9,659 bases of DNA. It comes from Planctomycetota bacterium. Lineage in GTDB: Bacteria; Planctomycetota; Planctomycetia; Pirellulales; UBA1268. Shown piece by piece: positions 1-6,066 of this stretch. The DNA lies in the NCBI GenBank assembly GCA_027622795.1, contig JAQBZA010000095.1, forward strand, positions 1-9,659, in the 5' to 3' direction. Every line of letters starts with the position of its first letter. Positions within the stretch are counted from its first letter, which is position 1. The translations under genes and the position numbers were made by a program. The notes under the pieces were generated by a model, which was given only the letters and a program-made list of their open reading frames with translations, was not told the origin of the DNA and did not search any database.

Positions 1-341
1 GCCGGATCGCGGGCGATCGGCAGGTCGATCATGCCTTCGTCGGCCTCCGGCTGGCCACTCACGAGACACTCGTATCGTTTGCCTACTGCTCGTGTCTCAA
101 ACTGTCGGCTGAGGTGCCGCTGGGCAGCGGCGTCGAGCGCCATCAGCATCAGGCCCGAGGTGTCGCGGTCGAGCCGGTGGACAACGACCGCGGATGGAAA
201 AGTCGCCTGCACCCGGCTGGCGAGGCAGTCTTGTAGGAGGGGGCCGCGGCCCGGTACGGCGAGCAGGCCCGATGGCTTGTCGAGGACGATCAGCCGAGGG
301 TCTCGGTAGATGATCCAGCGGGGATCCACATTCGGCACCAT
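1..341 (-). CDS. rluA: RluA-family rRNA/tRNA pseudouridine synthase, 5' part only
   Basis: This is the amino-terminal 113 residues of a gene that runs leftward out of the window, so the end is missing because of the window edge and not because the gene is broken. The family isomerises specific uridines in 23S rRNA or tRNA to pseudouridine in the cytoplasm. The translation has the RluA opening SGLLAVPGRG (residues 24-33) and the catalytic motif HRLDRDTSG (55-63), in which Asp58 matches the family's nucleophilic aspartate. It continues with RQFETR (79-84) and GMIDLPIA (103-110), which resemble E. coli RluA closely, so RluA proper (23S U746 and tRNA U32) is more likely than RluC or RluD. ATG at 341 is the only good start before the conserved region; no clear ribosome binding site precedes it. 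It is divergent from the YkgJ gene with 48 bp between the starts, so their promoters must overlap. Family sure; exact target site inferred. Confidence 0.88.
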   Translation of the reverse strand, partial: MVPNVDPRWIIYRDPRLIVLDKPSGLLAVPGRGPLLQDCLASRVQATFPSAVVVHRLDRDTSGLMLMALDAAAQRHLSRQFETRAVGKRYECLVSGQPEADEGMIDLPIARDP

Positions 342-389
342 AGCCGGTAGATTGTTGCAAACGCGAATCGATTCAGGGAAAGGAACCAC

Positions 390-815
390 ATGGCCGGGAT
401 TCCCAAAGATGTCTGGTATGCCGGAGGGCTCCGGTTTCAGTGCACGCAGTGTGGCGATTGCTGCTCGGGTGCCGAGGGCTATGTGTGGGTGAACCAGGCC
501 GAGATCGACGGCATGGCGGCGAAGGCCGGCATGACGCCGGAAGACTTCGAGGAGGCCTTTGTGAAGCGAGTCGGTGTGCGGCGGTCGCTCAAGGAGCGCC
601 GCAATGGCGACTGCGTGCTCCTGGACGAAACCACGCGGAAGTGCACCGCCTATGAGGAGCGGCCGCGGCAGTGCAAGACCTGGCCCTTCTGGGATTCGAA
701 CCTGCGGTCGCCGGAGGCCTGGGCCGAGGCAGCGGAGGCATGCCCGGGCTGCAACAAGGGCAGCCTTGTGCCCCTCGAAAGCATCGTCGAGCAGGCGGCA
801 CGCATCCGGATCTAG
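390..815 (+). CDS. YkgJ-type cysteine-cluster protein (CxxCxxCC family)
   Basis: This 141-residue cytoplasmic protein belongs to the YkgJ/CxxCxxCC family, thought to chelate zinc or an iron-sulfur cluster. The biochemical role is not established. The signature CTQCGDCC lies at residues 18-25 (Cys18, 21, 24, 25). Further cysteines are at 75, 85 and 95, in the family pattern GDCVLL...CTAYEERPRQC, and a CPGC pair is at 118-121. Nine cysteines in a short soluble protein fit a metal site. ATG at 390 has an AAGGA element about eight bases upstream. It is followed at once by a hairpin (821-853). The gene is a full-length family member with no sign of damage, and it is divergent from the rluA-like gene. 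I infer a metal-binding role from cysteine spacing only; a substrate or partner cannot be read from the sequence. Confidence 0.88.
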   Translation: MAGIPKDVWYAGGLRFQCTQCGDCCSGAEGYVWVNQAEIDGMAAKAGMTPEDFEEAFVKRVGVRRSLKERRNGDCVLLDETTRKCTAYEERPRQCKTWPFWDSNLRSPEAWAEAAEACPGCNKGSLVPLESIVEQAARIRI

Positions 816-820
816 CTTTA

Positions 821-853
821 CGCCTGCGGGGCCATCCATGGCCCCCGCAGGCG
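821..853 (+). terminator. GC-rich hairpin directly after the YkgJ stop codon
   Basis: The arms are 821-835 and 838-853. CGCCTGCGGG pairs perfectly with CCCGCAGGCG, and the inner GGCCAT/ATGGCC part could also pair. It starts five bases after the stop codon. No T-run follows, so it is either a factor-assisted terminator, a 3'-end stabiliser, or simply one unit of the intergenic repeat described at 831-979. Confidence 0.45.
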
Positions 854-979
854 GAGTGAAAGCCAAGGTTTCCCTCGCCTGCGACGCACGGCCTCCAGCC
901 GTGCAGTCGCGAAAGCCGGAGCAGGCCCGCAAGGGATACGCCGGCGCGAGTGTGAGCGCCATCCATGGCCCCCGCAGGC
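831..979 (+). repeat. 22-nt direct repeat pair flanking a hairpin
   Basis: An identical 22-base unit occurs at 831-852 and 958-979, starting GCCATCCATGG and ending CCCGCAGGC. The copies start 127 bp apart in the same orientation. The first copy has an inverted partner on its left and forms the hairpin at 821-853. The second copy has no such partner, so it looks like half a unit. The CCATGG core is itself palindromic. A dispersed non-coding repeat family is the likely explanation, but I cannot count copies outside the window. Confidence 0.7.
881..910 (+). other. Strong bulged hairpin in intergenic repeat
   Basis: GCGACGCACGGC (881-892) pairs with GCCGTGC (898-904) and GTCGC (906-910), giving 12 base pairs with a single bulged A at 905 and a five-base loop (CTCCA). 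It sits between the two copies of the 22-nt direct repeat. It has no T-run, so it is not an intrinsic terminator. It may be part of the repeat unit or a structured RNA element; function unknown. Confidence 0.5.
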
Positions 980-1016
980 TTGAGGCCTACACGACCAAAC
1001 GTCGTTACGGCCAAAA

Positions 1017-1043
1017 AGCCTGCCCCCCAGGCGGGGCTCTTTT
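1017..1043 (+). terminator. Terminator-like stem with flanking A- and T-runs
   Basis: The outer stem AGCC (1017-1020) pairs with GGCT (1035-1038), and the inner stem GCC (1022-1024) with GGC (1030-1032), leaving loop CCCCA and small internal mismatches. It is preceded by AAAAA and followed by CTTTT, so it could act in either direction. It would stop read-through from the YkgJ side before the LRR gene. The stem is short and interrupted, hence only moderate confidence. Confidence 0.45.
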
Positions 1044-1190
1044 CGACCCTGACACGACACCGGCTACCCGGGCGTTCAAAAACCGGTCGATTCCCCGTTT
1101 TTCAGAATTCTCTTCGGCCTTGTCCGAAGCCGCTCCCCATTCTCGCCTAAGAGAGTAGCTCAAAAATCACGGTGTCTTGTCCCTGGGAAC

Positions 1191-1196
1191 AGGAGA
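1191..1196 (+). promoter_or_regulatory. Ribosome binding site that fixes the LRR gene start
   Basis: AGGAGA lies six to seven bases before TTG at 1202. The open frame extends back to GTG at 1172, but that codon has no such site, and the extra ten residues would place charged residues in front of an otherwise clean signal peptide. Confidence 0.6.
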
Positions 1197-1201
1197 GGGC
1201 T

Positions 1202-2383
1202 TTGACCACGCGTCCATTATCGATTGCAATTATTGCTGCAATTTGCCTGACTGCAGCCGTTTCGGTTGTCTCAGGTCCCGGGCCTTTGGCCGCCACTTTG
1301 AGCGTGGATCAGGCGAAAAATCTAATCGACGGAGCTGACTCAGAATCAATCCTCTCGCCAGAAGGTGTCAGCGAAGTCGACCCCTCCGTATGCGAGATTC
1401 TTATTCGGCACAAAGCAGGGGTGAACCTCAGCGGTCTGAAAGCCATCGATGAGCCAGTCGCCAGGGTCCTCGCAAAGTGTGAGGGACATCTCATCCTCAA
1501 TGGCCTTGAAGGCGTACCAGACTCGTGCGCCGAAATACTGGCAGGCTGTCCCGGAACTCTTTCGACCAGCGGACTTTCTGAACTTCGATCGGTGGTGCTG
1601 GCAAAAAAACTGGCATCTCAAGACTTAGCGATGAACTTGCCCAAAATCACCTCGCTTCCACTTGCGGTTGCCGATGTCCTTGGAAACGCTCGGGCGATTC
1701 CGGTTCTTGATAACCTTGAGACTCTGGAAAGTCGTTTGCTCGCTTCGCGTCTCGCAGATCGCGAGGGTGAAGATCTTACGCTCGCTTCCCTACAGAAATT
1801 ATCGGTGGAAGCGGCTGTCGGACTGAGCGAACATCCATGTGACCTGCGGCTACCTGGGTTAAGATCTATTGACGGACAAGTCGCAGCCGCCCTGTCGAAT
1901 CATCGCGGAGTTCTTGACCTGGATCAGATAACGGCCATCAAGGATGCCGCCCTTGTTGCACTCTTGGCAAATCAGGGCACGGTCGATCTTGGAGGGCTTG
2001 AGTCCATCGGTCACCCTCCGTCCCCAGAAGTGCTCGATGCCATTCGTCAACATGAGGGCATGCTCGGGTTCGATCGACTGAAGCACATTTCACCGGAACT
2101 TGCCCGAGCGATTCGGGGTCATCGCGGTGTGGTGACACTGAATTCCGTGGAACGACTTTCAGAGGAATCCGCCAAAGGTCTTGTTGGTGCGGAGGGAGAC
2201 GTCTGGGTCGACAGCATCACGGTGGCGGCCCCTTTTCTCGAGGTCAAAACCCTGTTGAAACACCGTGGCCCGGGAAGAATCGTTTTGTCCGAGGAACTCA
2301 ACGACCTTCCGCGAGAACTTTTTAAAGCAGTTGCAACCAACCCTTTTCTTTGTCTCGGAAACGTAGTTGGATGTGGGCGTTGA
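1202..2383 (+). CDS. Secreted planctomycete-type leucine-rich-repeat protein
   Basis: This 393-residue protein (from TTG at 1202) has a signal peptide: Thr-Thr-Arg, then a hydrophobic run from about residue 6 to 24 and small residues near 30. The cysteine at 16 is not in a lipobox, so I expect a soluble or surface protein and not a lipoprotein. From about residue 60 to the end it is built of some 13-14 repeats, most exactly 23 residues long. The pattern is four free positions, Ala, two free, Leu, then His/Cys-x-Gly, x-Leu-x-Leu, x-Gly-Leu, x-x-Ile/Leu. Examples are LSNHRGVLDLDQITAI and LLANQGTVDLGGLESI. LRR solenoids bind proteins or other ligands; no catalytic domain is visible. The last residues (NPFLCLGNVVGCGR) carry two cysteines that may cap the solenoid. 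It is convergent with the ECF sigma gene (26 bp apart) and shares its lower G+C. Ligand and role are unknown. Confidence 0.8.
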   Translation: MTTRPLSIAIIAAICLTAAVSVVSGPGPLAATLSVDQAKNLIDGADSESILSPEGVSEVDPSVCEILIRHKAGVNLSGLKAIDEPVARVLAKCEGHLILNGLEGVPDSCAEILAGCPGTLSTSGLSELRSVVLAKKLASQDLAMNLPKITSLPLAVADVLGNARAIPVLDNLETLESRLLASRLADREGEDLTLASLQKLSVEAAVGLSEHPCDLRLPGLRSIDGQVAAALSNHRGVLDLDQITAIKDAALVALLANQGTVDLGGLESIGHPPSPEVLDAIRQHEGMLGFDRLKHISPELARAIRGHRGVVTLNSVERLSEESAKGLVGAEGDVWVDSITVAAPFLEVKTLLKHRGPGRIVLSEELNDLPRELFKAVATNPFLCLGNVVGCGR

Positions 2384-2409
2384 ATACTCCAGTGATACAG
2401 GTACCAGCC

Positions 2410-3051
2410 TCAGTCATCACCCGTACCTAGAACTTCTTGGAGTCGTGAGCGGGCTTCCTGCCATTTCCGGCCAACCGTCCGCGTCGAGCACCCAAGCGTC
2501 TGAGCGACTTCAGTCTGGTCGAGCCCGAGATACCACGCCATTCGGAATACTTCCCGCAGATCGTCCGGCAGCGCATCAACGGCGCAATGAAACTGCTCCC
2601 ATCGCTCCAGTGGAATCGCATCAATGTTGGTGTCTGGGGCTGCCTCGACATGGAATTCCTGGCCACCCTTGGTAGTCCGACGTACGTTTGTATCCTGATT
2701 CGTGGCAAACGATGCGGGGCCAGCATATTTCCGAGCGAGGTCGAGTAATTCTCGTTGGATTTGCAAGGCAATCAATCCGATGAGACCACGCGTTGACGCC
2801 GGCTGAACCTCGCCGAGGGCCCGATGAAGGCGTATAGCGGCATTTTGGGCGACATCATTCGTGGTTTCCCATCGATGCACACGCGGAAAGTCACCGAGGA
2901 GTCGACGTGTCATAAAGCGCAGCCGTGAATCCACAAGCTCAATGATCTTTTCTCTGGCACCGGGATCACCCTTTACCAAGCGTTCAAGGCAGGATGAAAC
3001 GTGCTGATCAGACTGGGGCGGGGCGGACGAAACTATCTCGTTCGTGAGCAA
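2410..3051 (-). CDS. ECF-class RNA polymerase sigma factor, kinase-associated planctomycete type
   Basis: This 213-residue sigma-70-family protein of the extracytoplasmic-function class would direct RNA polymerase to a dedicated promoter set. Region 2 spans about residues 21-82, with LGDFPRVHRWETTNDVAQNA (52-71) covering the promoter-melting part. Region 4 spans about 157-208, starting at DALPDDLREVF, with the helix-turn-helix LDQTEVAQTLGCSTRTVGRK (177-196). There is no region 1 or 3, as expected for ECF factors. This sequence type is the one commonly found next to Ser/Thr kinases in planctomycetes, and here the kinase is divergent. No anti-sigma gene is adjacent, so control by phosphorylation is a reasonable inference. 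The start used is TTG at 3051; it has only a weak upstream GAG, and no better codon exists before region 2. A start a few codons upstream is possible. Class is certain, start moderate. Confidence 0.88.
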   Translation of the reverse strand: MLTNEIVSSAPPQSDQHVSSCLERLVKGDPGAREKIIELVDSRLRFMTRRLLGDFPRVHRWETTNDVAQNAAIRLHRALGEVQPASTRGLIGLIALQIQRELLDLARKYAGPASFATNQDTNVRRTTKGGQEFHVEAAPDTNIDAIPLERWEQFHCAVDALPDDLREVFRMAWYLGLDQTEVAQTLGCSTRTVGRKWQEARSRLQEVLGTGDD

Positions 3052-3233
3052 AAGATGACTCGCGGAGAAGGCGATTGGAAAAACCTTACGACGGTCGGAA
3101 AATGAGTGCTTCGAGACTTTGCGGAGACTCGCATTTCGAGGTTACCATGTGTCTTGCGAGGTACTCAAGTGGAGGGATTCACGAAGCCAGCGCCTACTCA
3201 TTCTTTATTTTTTCAGAGGCGTGGAGGGTGATA
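3052..3233. promoter_or_regulatory. Divergent control region between the ECF sigma and kinase genes
   Basis: This stretch of 182 bases separates the two starts and must hold both promoters. I could not fix a -35/-10 pair with confidence. It contains GAGACT twice (3113-3118 and 3124-3129, starts 11 bp apart) and CGAGGT twice (3137-3142 and 3157-3162, starts 20 bp apart). These spacings are close to one and two turns of the helix, as in tandem protein-binding sites. The kinase frame stays open across it, so if an upstream start were used part of it would be coding. Confidence 0.4.
3223..3228 (+). promoter_or_regulatory. Ribosome binding site that fixes the kinase start
   Basis: GGAGGG is followed after five bases by GTG at 3234. 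This is the best site in the open frame, which begins at 3075. A second option is ATG at 3147, preceded by GAGG with a five-base gap. The residues between 3147 and 3234 look unlike a kinase leader (cysteine, aromatic run), so 3234 is preferred. Confidence 0.6.
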
Positions 3234-4823
3234 GTGGAAAACGGAAGCCACGAAATTGATTTCCATCGCAAGAACCCGTCTGAGCCTGCCGGCGGCAATC
3301 GAATTCCGTTCCCTGGAAATTCCGACACATTCGGTCTCACACCACGTCCGCTACCGCGGGCAACCGTGCCCGATCCCCTGCTGGGTGCGGATCTGGGTGA
3401 TGTGCGTATCGTCCAGATCATTGGCGAGGGAGGCATGGGCCGAGTCTATCGGGGAGAGCAAACGCTACCCCATCGATCGGTTGCTGTGAAAATAATTCGG
3501 CATGGCGTTGTCAATGATAAGAACCTGCGCCGCTTCCTGAGGGAGACTGACATACTCGGAGCAGTACAACATCCTGGAATCGCACAGATATTCGCCGCAG
3601 GAACGTACTCTGATGGCACCAACAATCTGCCTTTCGTCACCATGGAACTTGTTGACGGTGGAGTGTCGATTACCGACTATGCAAGACAGCTGAGCCATCC
3701 GCCGAATGAAGTTTTAAGACTCTTTCGTGATGCATGTCGTGCCGTCGGATGCGCCCATGCCCAAGGTATTGTTCACCGCGACATCAAACCCGCAAACATT
3801 CTGGTGGATCGCCGTGGCATGGTGAAAGTAATCGACTTTGGTGTGGCAATCAGTGTTACATCACGTCCGTCAGGGAGCGCATTCAAAACGACCGGTGGAC
3901 ACATGATGGGAACGCTGCAGTACATGAGTCCGGAGCAGGTGCGTGGTGTCGCAAGCGATGTCGACTTCCAGAGCGATGTGTACTCACTCGGGCTTGTGCT
4001 CTATGAACTGATTGCCGGAAATCCACCATATGACGTCTCGGAATTATCACTGCACGAAGCAACACGAGTAATTTGCGAGCGATCGCTAAGCACCCTCCAA
4101 AAGGATTTGCAGGTGCCGACCGTAGTATCAGTGATTGTGGAGCGATGTCTTCAGAAGCAAAGTCGGAAGCGGTATCGAAACGCGGAGGCACTCGCGGAAG
4201 CCGTCGACCGCATTCTTTTGGACGCTTCGTTGGTGAGCGAACTTCGCAAGAGCGGGACGGAGGGGAGTTCACGCTCGACATTCTGGTCATTTAGACGCAT
4301 TGCGTTGGTAGTGGGTATGGCCGCCGTTGTTTTGGGCTATGTGTTCATCGTTGGATTGGCTCGTAAGGGCATTCAAGCAAATGTACTCGAAAAGGAGTCG
4401 CCGGCAGGCTGGGTCGGGCACGGAAATTCTCTGTACCTGTTTTCGAAAGAAAAAGGCACATTGTTGGAAGCCATTGCTGCAGCGCGTCTAAACGGAGTGT
4501 CACTTCTCGTTATCGATAATGCAGCCGAGAATGCGTTCGTGACCTCCCACCTCAGAGGTTGGACCTGGCTTGGGCTTGTGAACGAATTTGTCGCGTCCCA
4601 TGAATCTGGGCAGGAATGGAAAGAGTTTATTGCGACCGGTCGGGGGTGGAGCGTCATTGATGACGGGAGGCAGCCAAGTTTTTTCAACTGGAAGAAAGGT
4701 CAGCCACAGGGACATCTCCATGAAACTGGAGCAACGATTCACGAGGATGGAACATGGTGCGACCACTTTTGGACGGATGACAGTTATTTCTGCTTTGAGA
4801 AGCCCCGCGAGAAAGAAAAATAG
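3234..4823 (+). CDS. Membrane Ser/Thr protein kinase with external C-type-lectin-like domain
   Basis: This 529-residue protein (from GTG at 3234) has three parts. First, after a 55-residue proline-rich leader, comes a complete PknB-like kinase domain. It has the glycine loop GEGGMGRV (64-71), the ATP lysine Lys86, the catalytic loop HRDIKPAN with Asp183, DFG at 201-203 and GTLQYMSPEQ in the activation segment. All key residues are present, so it should be active. Second is a single membrane segment, about 356-376 (IALVVGMAAVVLGYVFIVGL), preceded by Arg-Arg. Third, residues about 393-524 form a C-type-lectin-like domain, with SLYLF, LLVID, TWLGL (444-448), FFNW (483-486), GQPQ (489-492), GTWCD (506-510) and FCFEKP (519-524). 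The first canonical cysteine is replaced by Ala417, and the Ca2+/sugar residues are altered. Predicted topology is kinase inside, lectin fold outside. It is divergent from the ECF sigma gene, which I infer to be its target or partner. The lectin call rests on motifs only. Confidence 0.85.
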   Translation: MENGSHEIDFHRKNPSEPAGGNRIPFPGNSDTFGLTPRPLPRATVPDPLLGADLGDVRIVQIIGEGGMGRVYRGEQTLPHRSVAVKIIRHGVVNDKNLRRFLRETDILGAVQHPGIAQIFAAGTYSDGTNNLPFVTMELVDGGVSITDYARQLSHPPNEVLRLFRDACRAVGCAHAQGIVHRDIKPANILVDRRGMVKVIDFGVAISVTSRPSGSAFKTTGGHMMGTLQYMSPEQVRGVASDVDFQSDVYSLGLVLYELIAGNPPYDVSELSLHEATRVICERSLSTLQKDLQVPTVVSVIVERCLQKQSRKRYRNAEALAEAVDRILLDASLVSELRKSGTEGSSRSTFWSFRRIALVVGMAAVVLGYVFIVGLARKGIQANVLEKESPAGWVGHGNSLYLFSKEKGTLLEAIAAARLNGVSLLVIDNAAENAFVTSHLRGWTWLGLVNEFVASHESGQEWKEFIATGRGWSVIDDGRQPSFFNWKKGQPQGHLHETGATIHEDGTWCDHFWTDDSYFCFEKPREKEK

Positions 4824-4899
4824 GACGGTTCATGCCGACTGACTTAGGCGGAAACCCACCTTAAGGCAGTGCATCGCCGCTTGCGTAGAGATACAGAAC

Positions 4900-6039
4900 G
4901 TGACAAACATCCCTGATCCGTTTGATCATGCACGGCGTGTGCACGGCGTGCTCGGTTTGCCCACTGACCGAGAGACGATTCCGATGCTCCTTCGTCACGA
5001 GGATGTGCGGAAGGCGGCAAAGGATTGGCAGACGTTCAGTTCGGATGCTCCGCACCGCGTGCCGATTCCCTCCGAGGAACACCTCCGCAGCGTGCGGCAG
5101 TTGCCGCTCGAGGTCGATCCACCAAACCAGAGCGATTACCGCAAACTGGTTGAGCACTTTTTCCTCCGGGCAAGGCAGCCGGAATTTGTTGCCCAGGTGG
5201 AAGCGATTACCGAGCGGTTGGTCGCCAACGCGATCAGCCGTGAGTCACTCGAAGTGGTCGGAGAGTTTGCGGTGCCGCTTCAGTCCCGATCATTGACCGT
5301 GTTGCTCAACGTGCCAGAAGACGAGTCGGAGCGGTTCATCAGTTGGGGCGTACATGTCTTTCACGGAGCTCAGGGAGAGAATCAGGCAGCGGAACTCGAG
5401 CGCTATCTCAACGCGCAGTTTGATCGGGCTGCCATGGCGCCGGGAGAGGACTTTTACGGGCTCCTGACAAGGGCGACATTTCAAGGGCGGCCGCTCACTC
5501 GAGATGAGATGCTTGGGTTTGCGAATCTGATGTTTGCCGGTGGGCGCGACACGATCATTCACACGGTTGCGTCAGCACTTGGCTATTTGGCGGAGCGACC
5601 GGAAGCGTTGGCTTTTTTGCAGGCCGATTCTGGCCGGATCGTGCATGCGAGTGAGGAGTTTTTCCGCGTGTTCATGCCGCTCACTCATATCGGTCGGGTC
5701 TGCCCGGTCGATACCGATGTGCAGGGCATGAAAGTGCGCGCGGGTGACCGCGTCAGCCTCTGTTGGGCATCGGCAAACCTCGATGAGACAGTGTTCGAGG
5801 CTGCAGATGAGATTCGGCTTGATCGGCGACCAAACCCGCATGTCGCCTTCGGATTTGGCATCCATCTCTGTCTTGGCGCCGCTCATGCCCGTACCGTTGT
5901 GCGCACGCTGCTGGCAGTGCTTTGCCGACGCATCAAGCGAATCGAACTGCTATCGAAGCAGGAGCGCATCGAGCGTACGACGGCCTATGACCGCGCGCTC
6001 GGATATGATTCGCTCGTCGTTCGAATGCACCGAGCCTGA
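4900..6039 (+). CDS. Cytochrome P450 (soluble bacterial type)
   Basis: This 379-residue haem-thiolate monooxygenase would insert one oxygen atom from O2 into an organic substrate, using electrons from separate redox partners (ferredoxin and reductase), which are not encoded here. The I-helix oxygen-activation motif is AGGRDT (213-218). The K-helix ExxR is Glu253-Phe-Phe-Arg256. The haem loop is FGFGIHLCLG (317-326) with ligand Cys324, preceded by PNPH. There is no membrane anchor, so it is cytoplasmic. At 379 residues it is slightly short for the usual 400 or so, mainly at the amino end, but no core motif is missing. GTG at 4900 is the best start; upstream AGAGA is a weak binding site. It lies 76 bp after the kinase on the same strand with no obvious terminator between, so co-transcription is possible. 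Substrate unknown; a CYP family number cannot be given by eye. Confidence 0.93.
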   Translation: MTNIPDPFDHARRVHGVLGLPTDRETIPMLLRHEDVRKAAKDWQTFSSDAPHRVPIPSEEHLRSVRQLPLEVDPPNQSDYRKLVEHFFLRARQPEFVAQVEAITERLVANAISRESLEVVGEFAVPLQSRSLTVLLNVPEDESERFISWGVHVFHGAQGENQAAELERYLNAQFDRAAMAPGEDFYGLLTRATFQGRPLTRDEMLGFANLMFAGGRDTIIHTVASALGYLAERPEALAFLQADSGRIVHASEEFFRVFMPLTHIGRVCPVDTDVQGMKVRAGDRVSLCWASANLDETVFEAADEIRLDRRPNPHVAFGFGIHLCLGAAHARTVVRTLLAVLCRRIKRIELLSKQERIERTTAYDRALGYDSLVVRMHRA

Positions 6040-6066
6040 TGGACCGCTGCCAAGAATCCCAAGGCT

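Larger units (their letters stand above)
816..1201 (+). other. Non-coding, hairpin-rich interval between the YkgJ and LRR genes
   Basis: I find no convincing gene here: frames that are open lack family motifs and have composition that follows the repeats. From left to right it holds a GC-rich hairpin just after the YkgJ stop, two copies of a 22-nt direct repeat (831-852 and 958-979), a strong bulged hairpin between them (881-910), a small hairpin with arms 943-947 and 956-960, and a terminator-like stem with a T-run (1017-1043). The last 120 bases are less structured, apart from CTTCGG/CCGAAG arms at 1112-1117 and 1124-1129, and must carry the promoter of the LRR gene. I could not pick a confident -35/-10 pair there. 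Confidence 0.6.

Noticed and set aside
831..979. CRISPR-like array
   Set aside because: There are only two repeat copies, the gap contains a hairpin that looks like part of the repeat, and no cas gene is present.
1059..1105. tRNA-like T-arm (GGTCGATTCCCC) downstream of the terminator-like stem
   Set aside because: No acceptor stem, D-arm or anticodon arm can be fitted around it.
574..1158. Plus-strand open frame of 194 codons overlapping the YkgJ gene and the repeat region
   Set aside because: It is out of frame with the cysteine-cluster protein, its translation is low-complexity Ala/Arg/Pro, and it runs through hairpins and repeats.
1202..1252. LRR protein as a lipoprotein (cysteine at residue 16)
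   Set aside because: The residues before the cysteine are Ala-Ala-Ile, and isoleucine at -1 does not fit a lipobox.
3075..3233. Kinase start at TTG 3075 or ATG 3147
   Set aside because: The upstream residues look non-kinase-like and would take up the divergent promoter region; GTG 3234 has a better binding site (GGAGGG). ATG 3147 remains a weaker alternative.
1202..4823. Mobile element or phage-defence island
   Set aside because: There is no integrase, transposase, nuclease, att-like flanking repeat or known defence domain. Lower G+C alone is not enough.
4824..4899. Terminator or promoter between the kinase and P450 genes
   Set aside because: I found no stem with a T-run and no convincing -35/-10 pair in these 76 bases.
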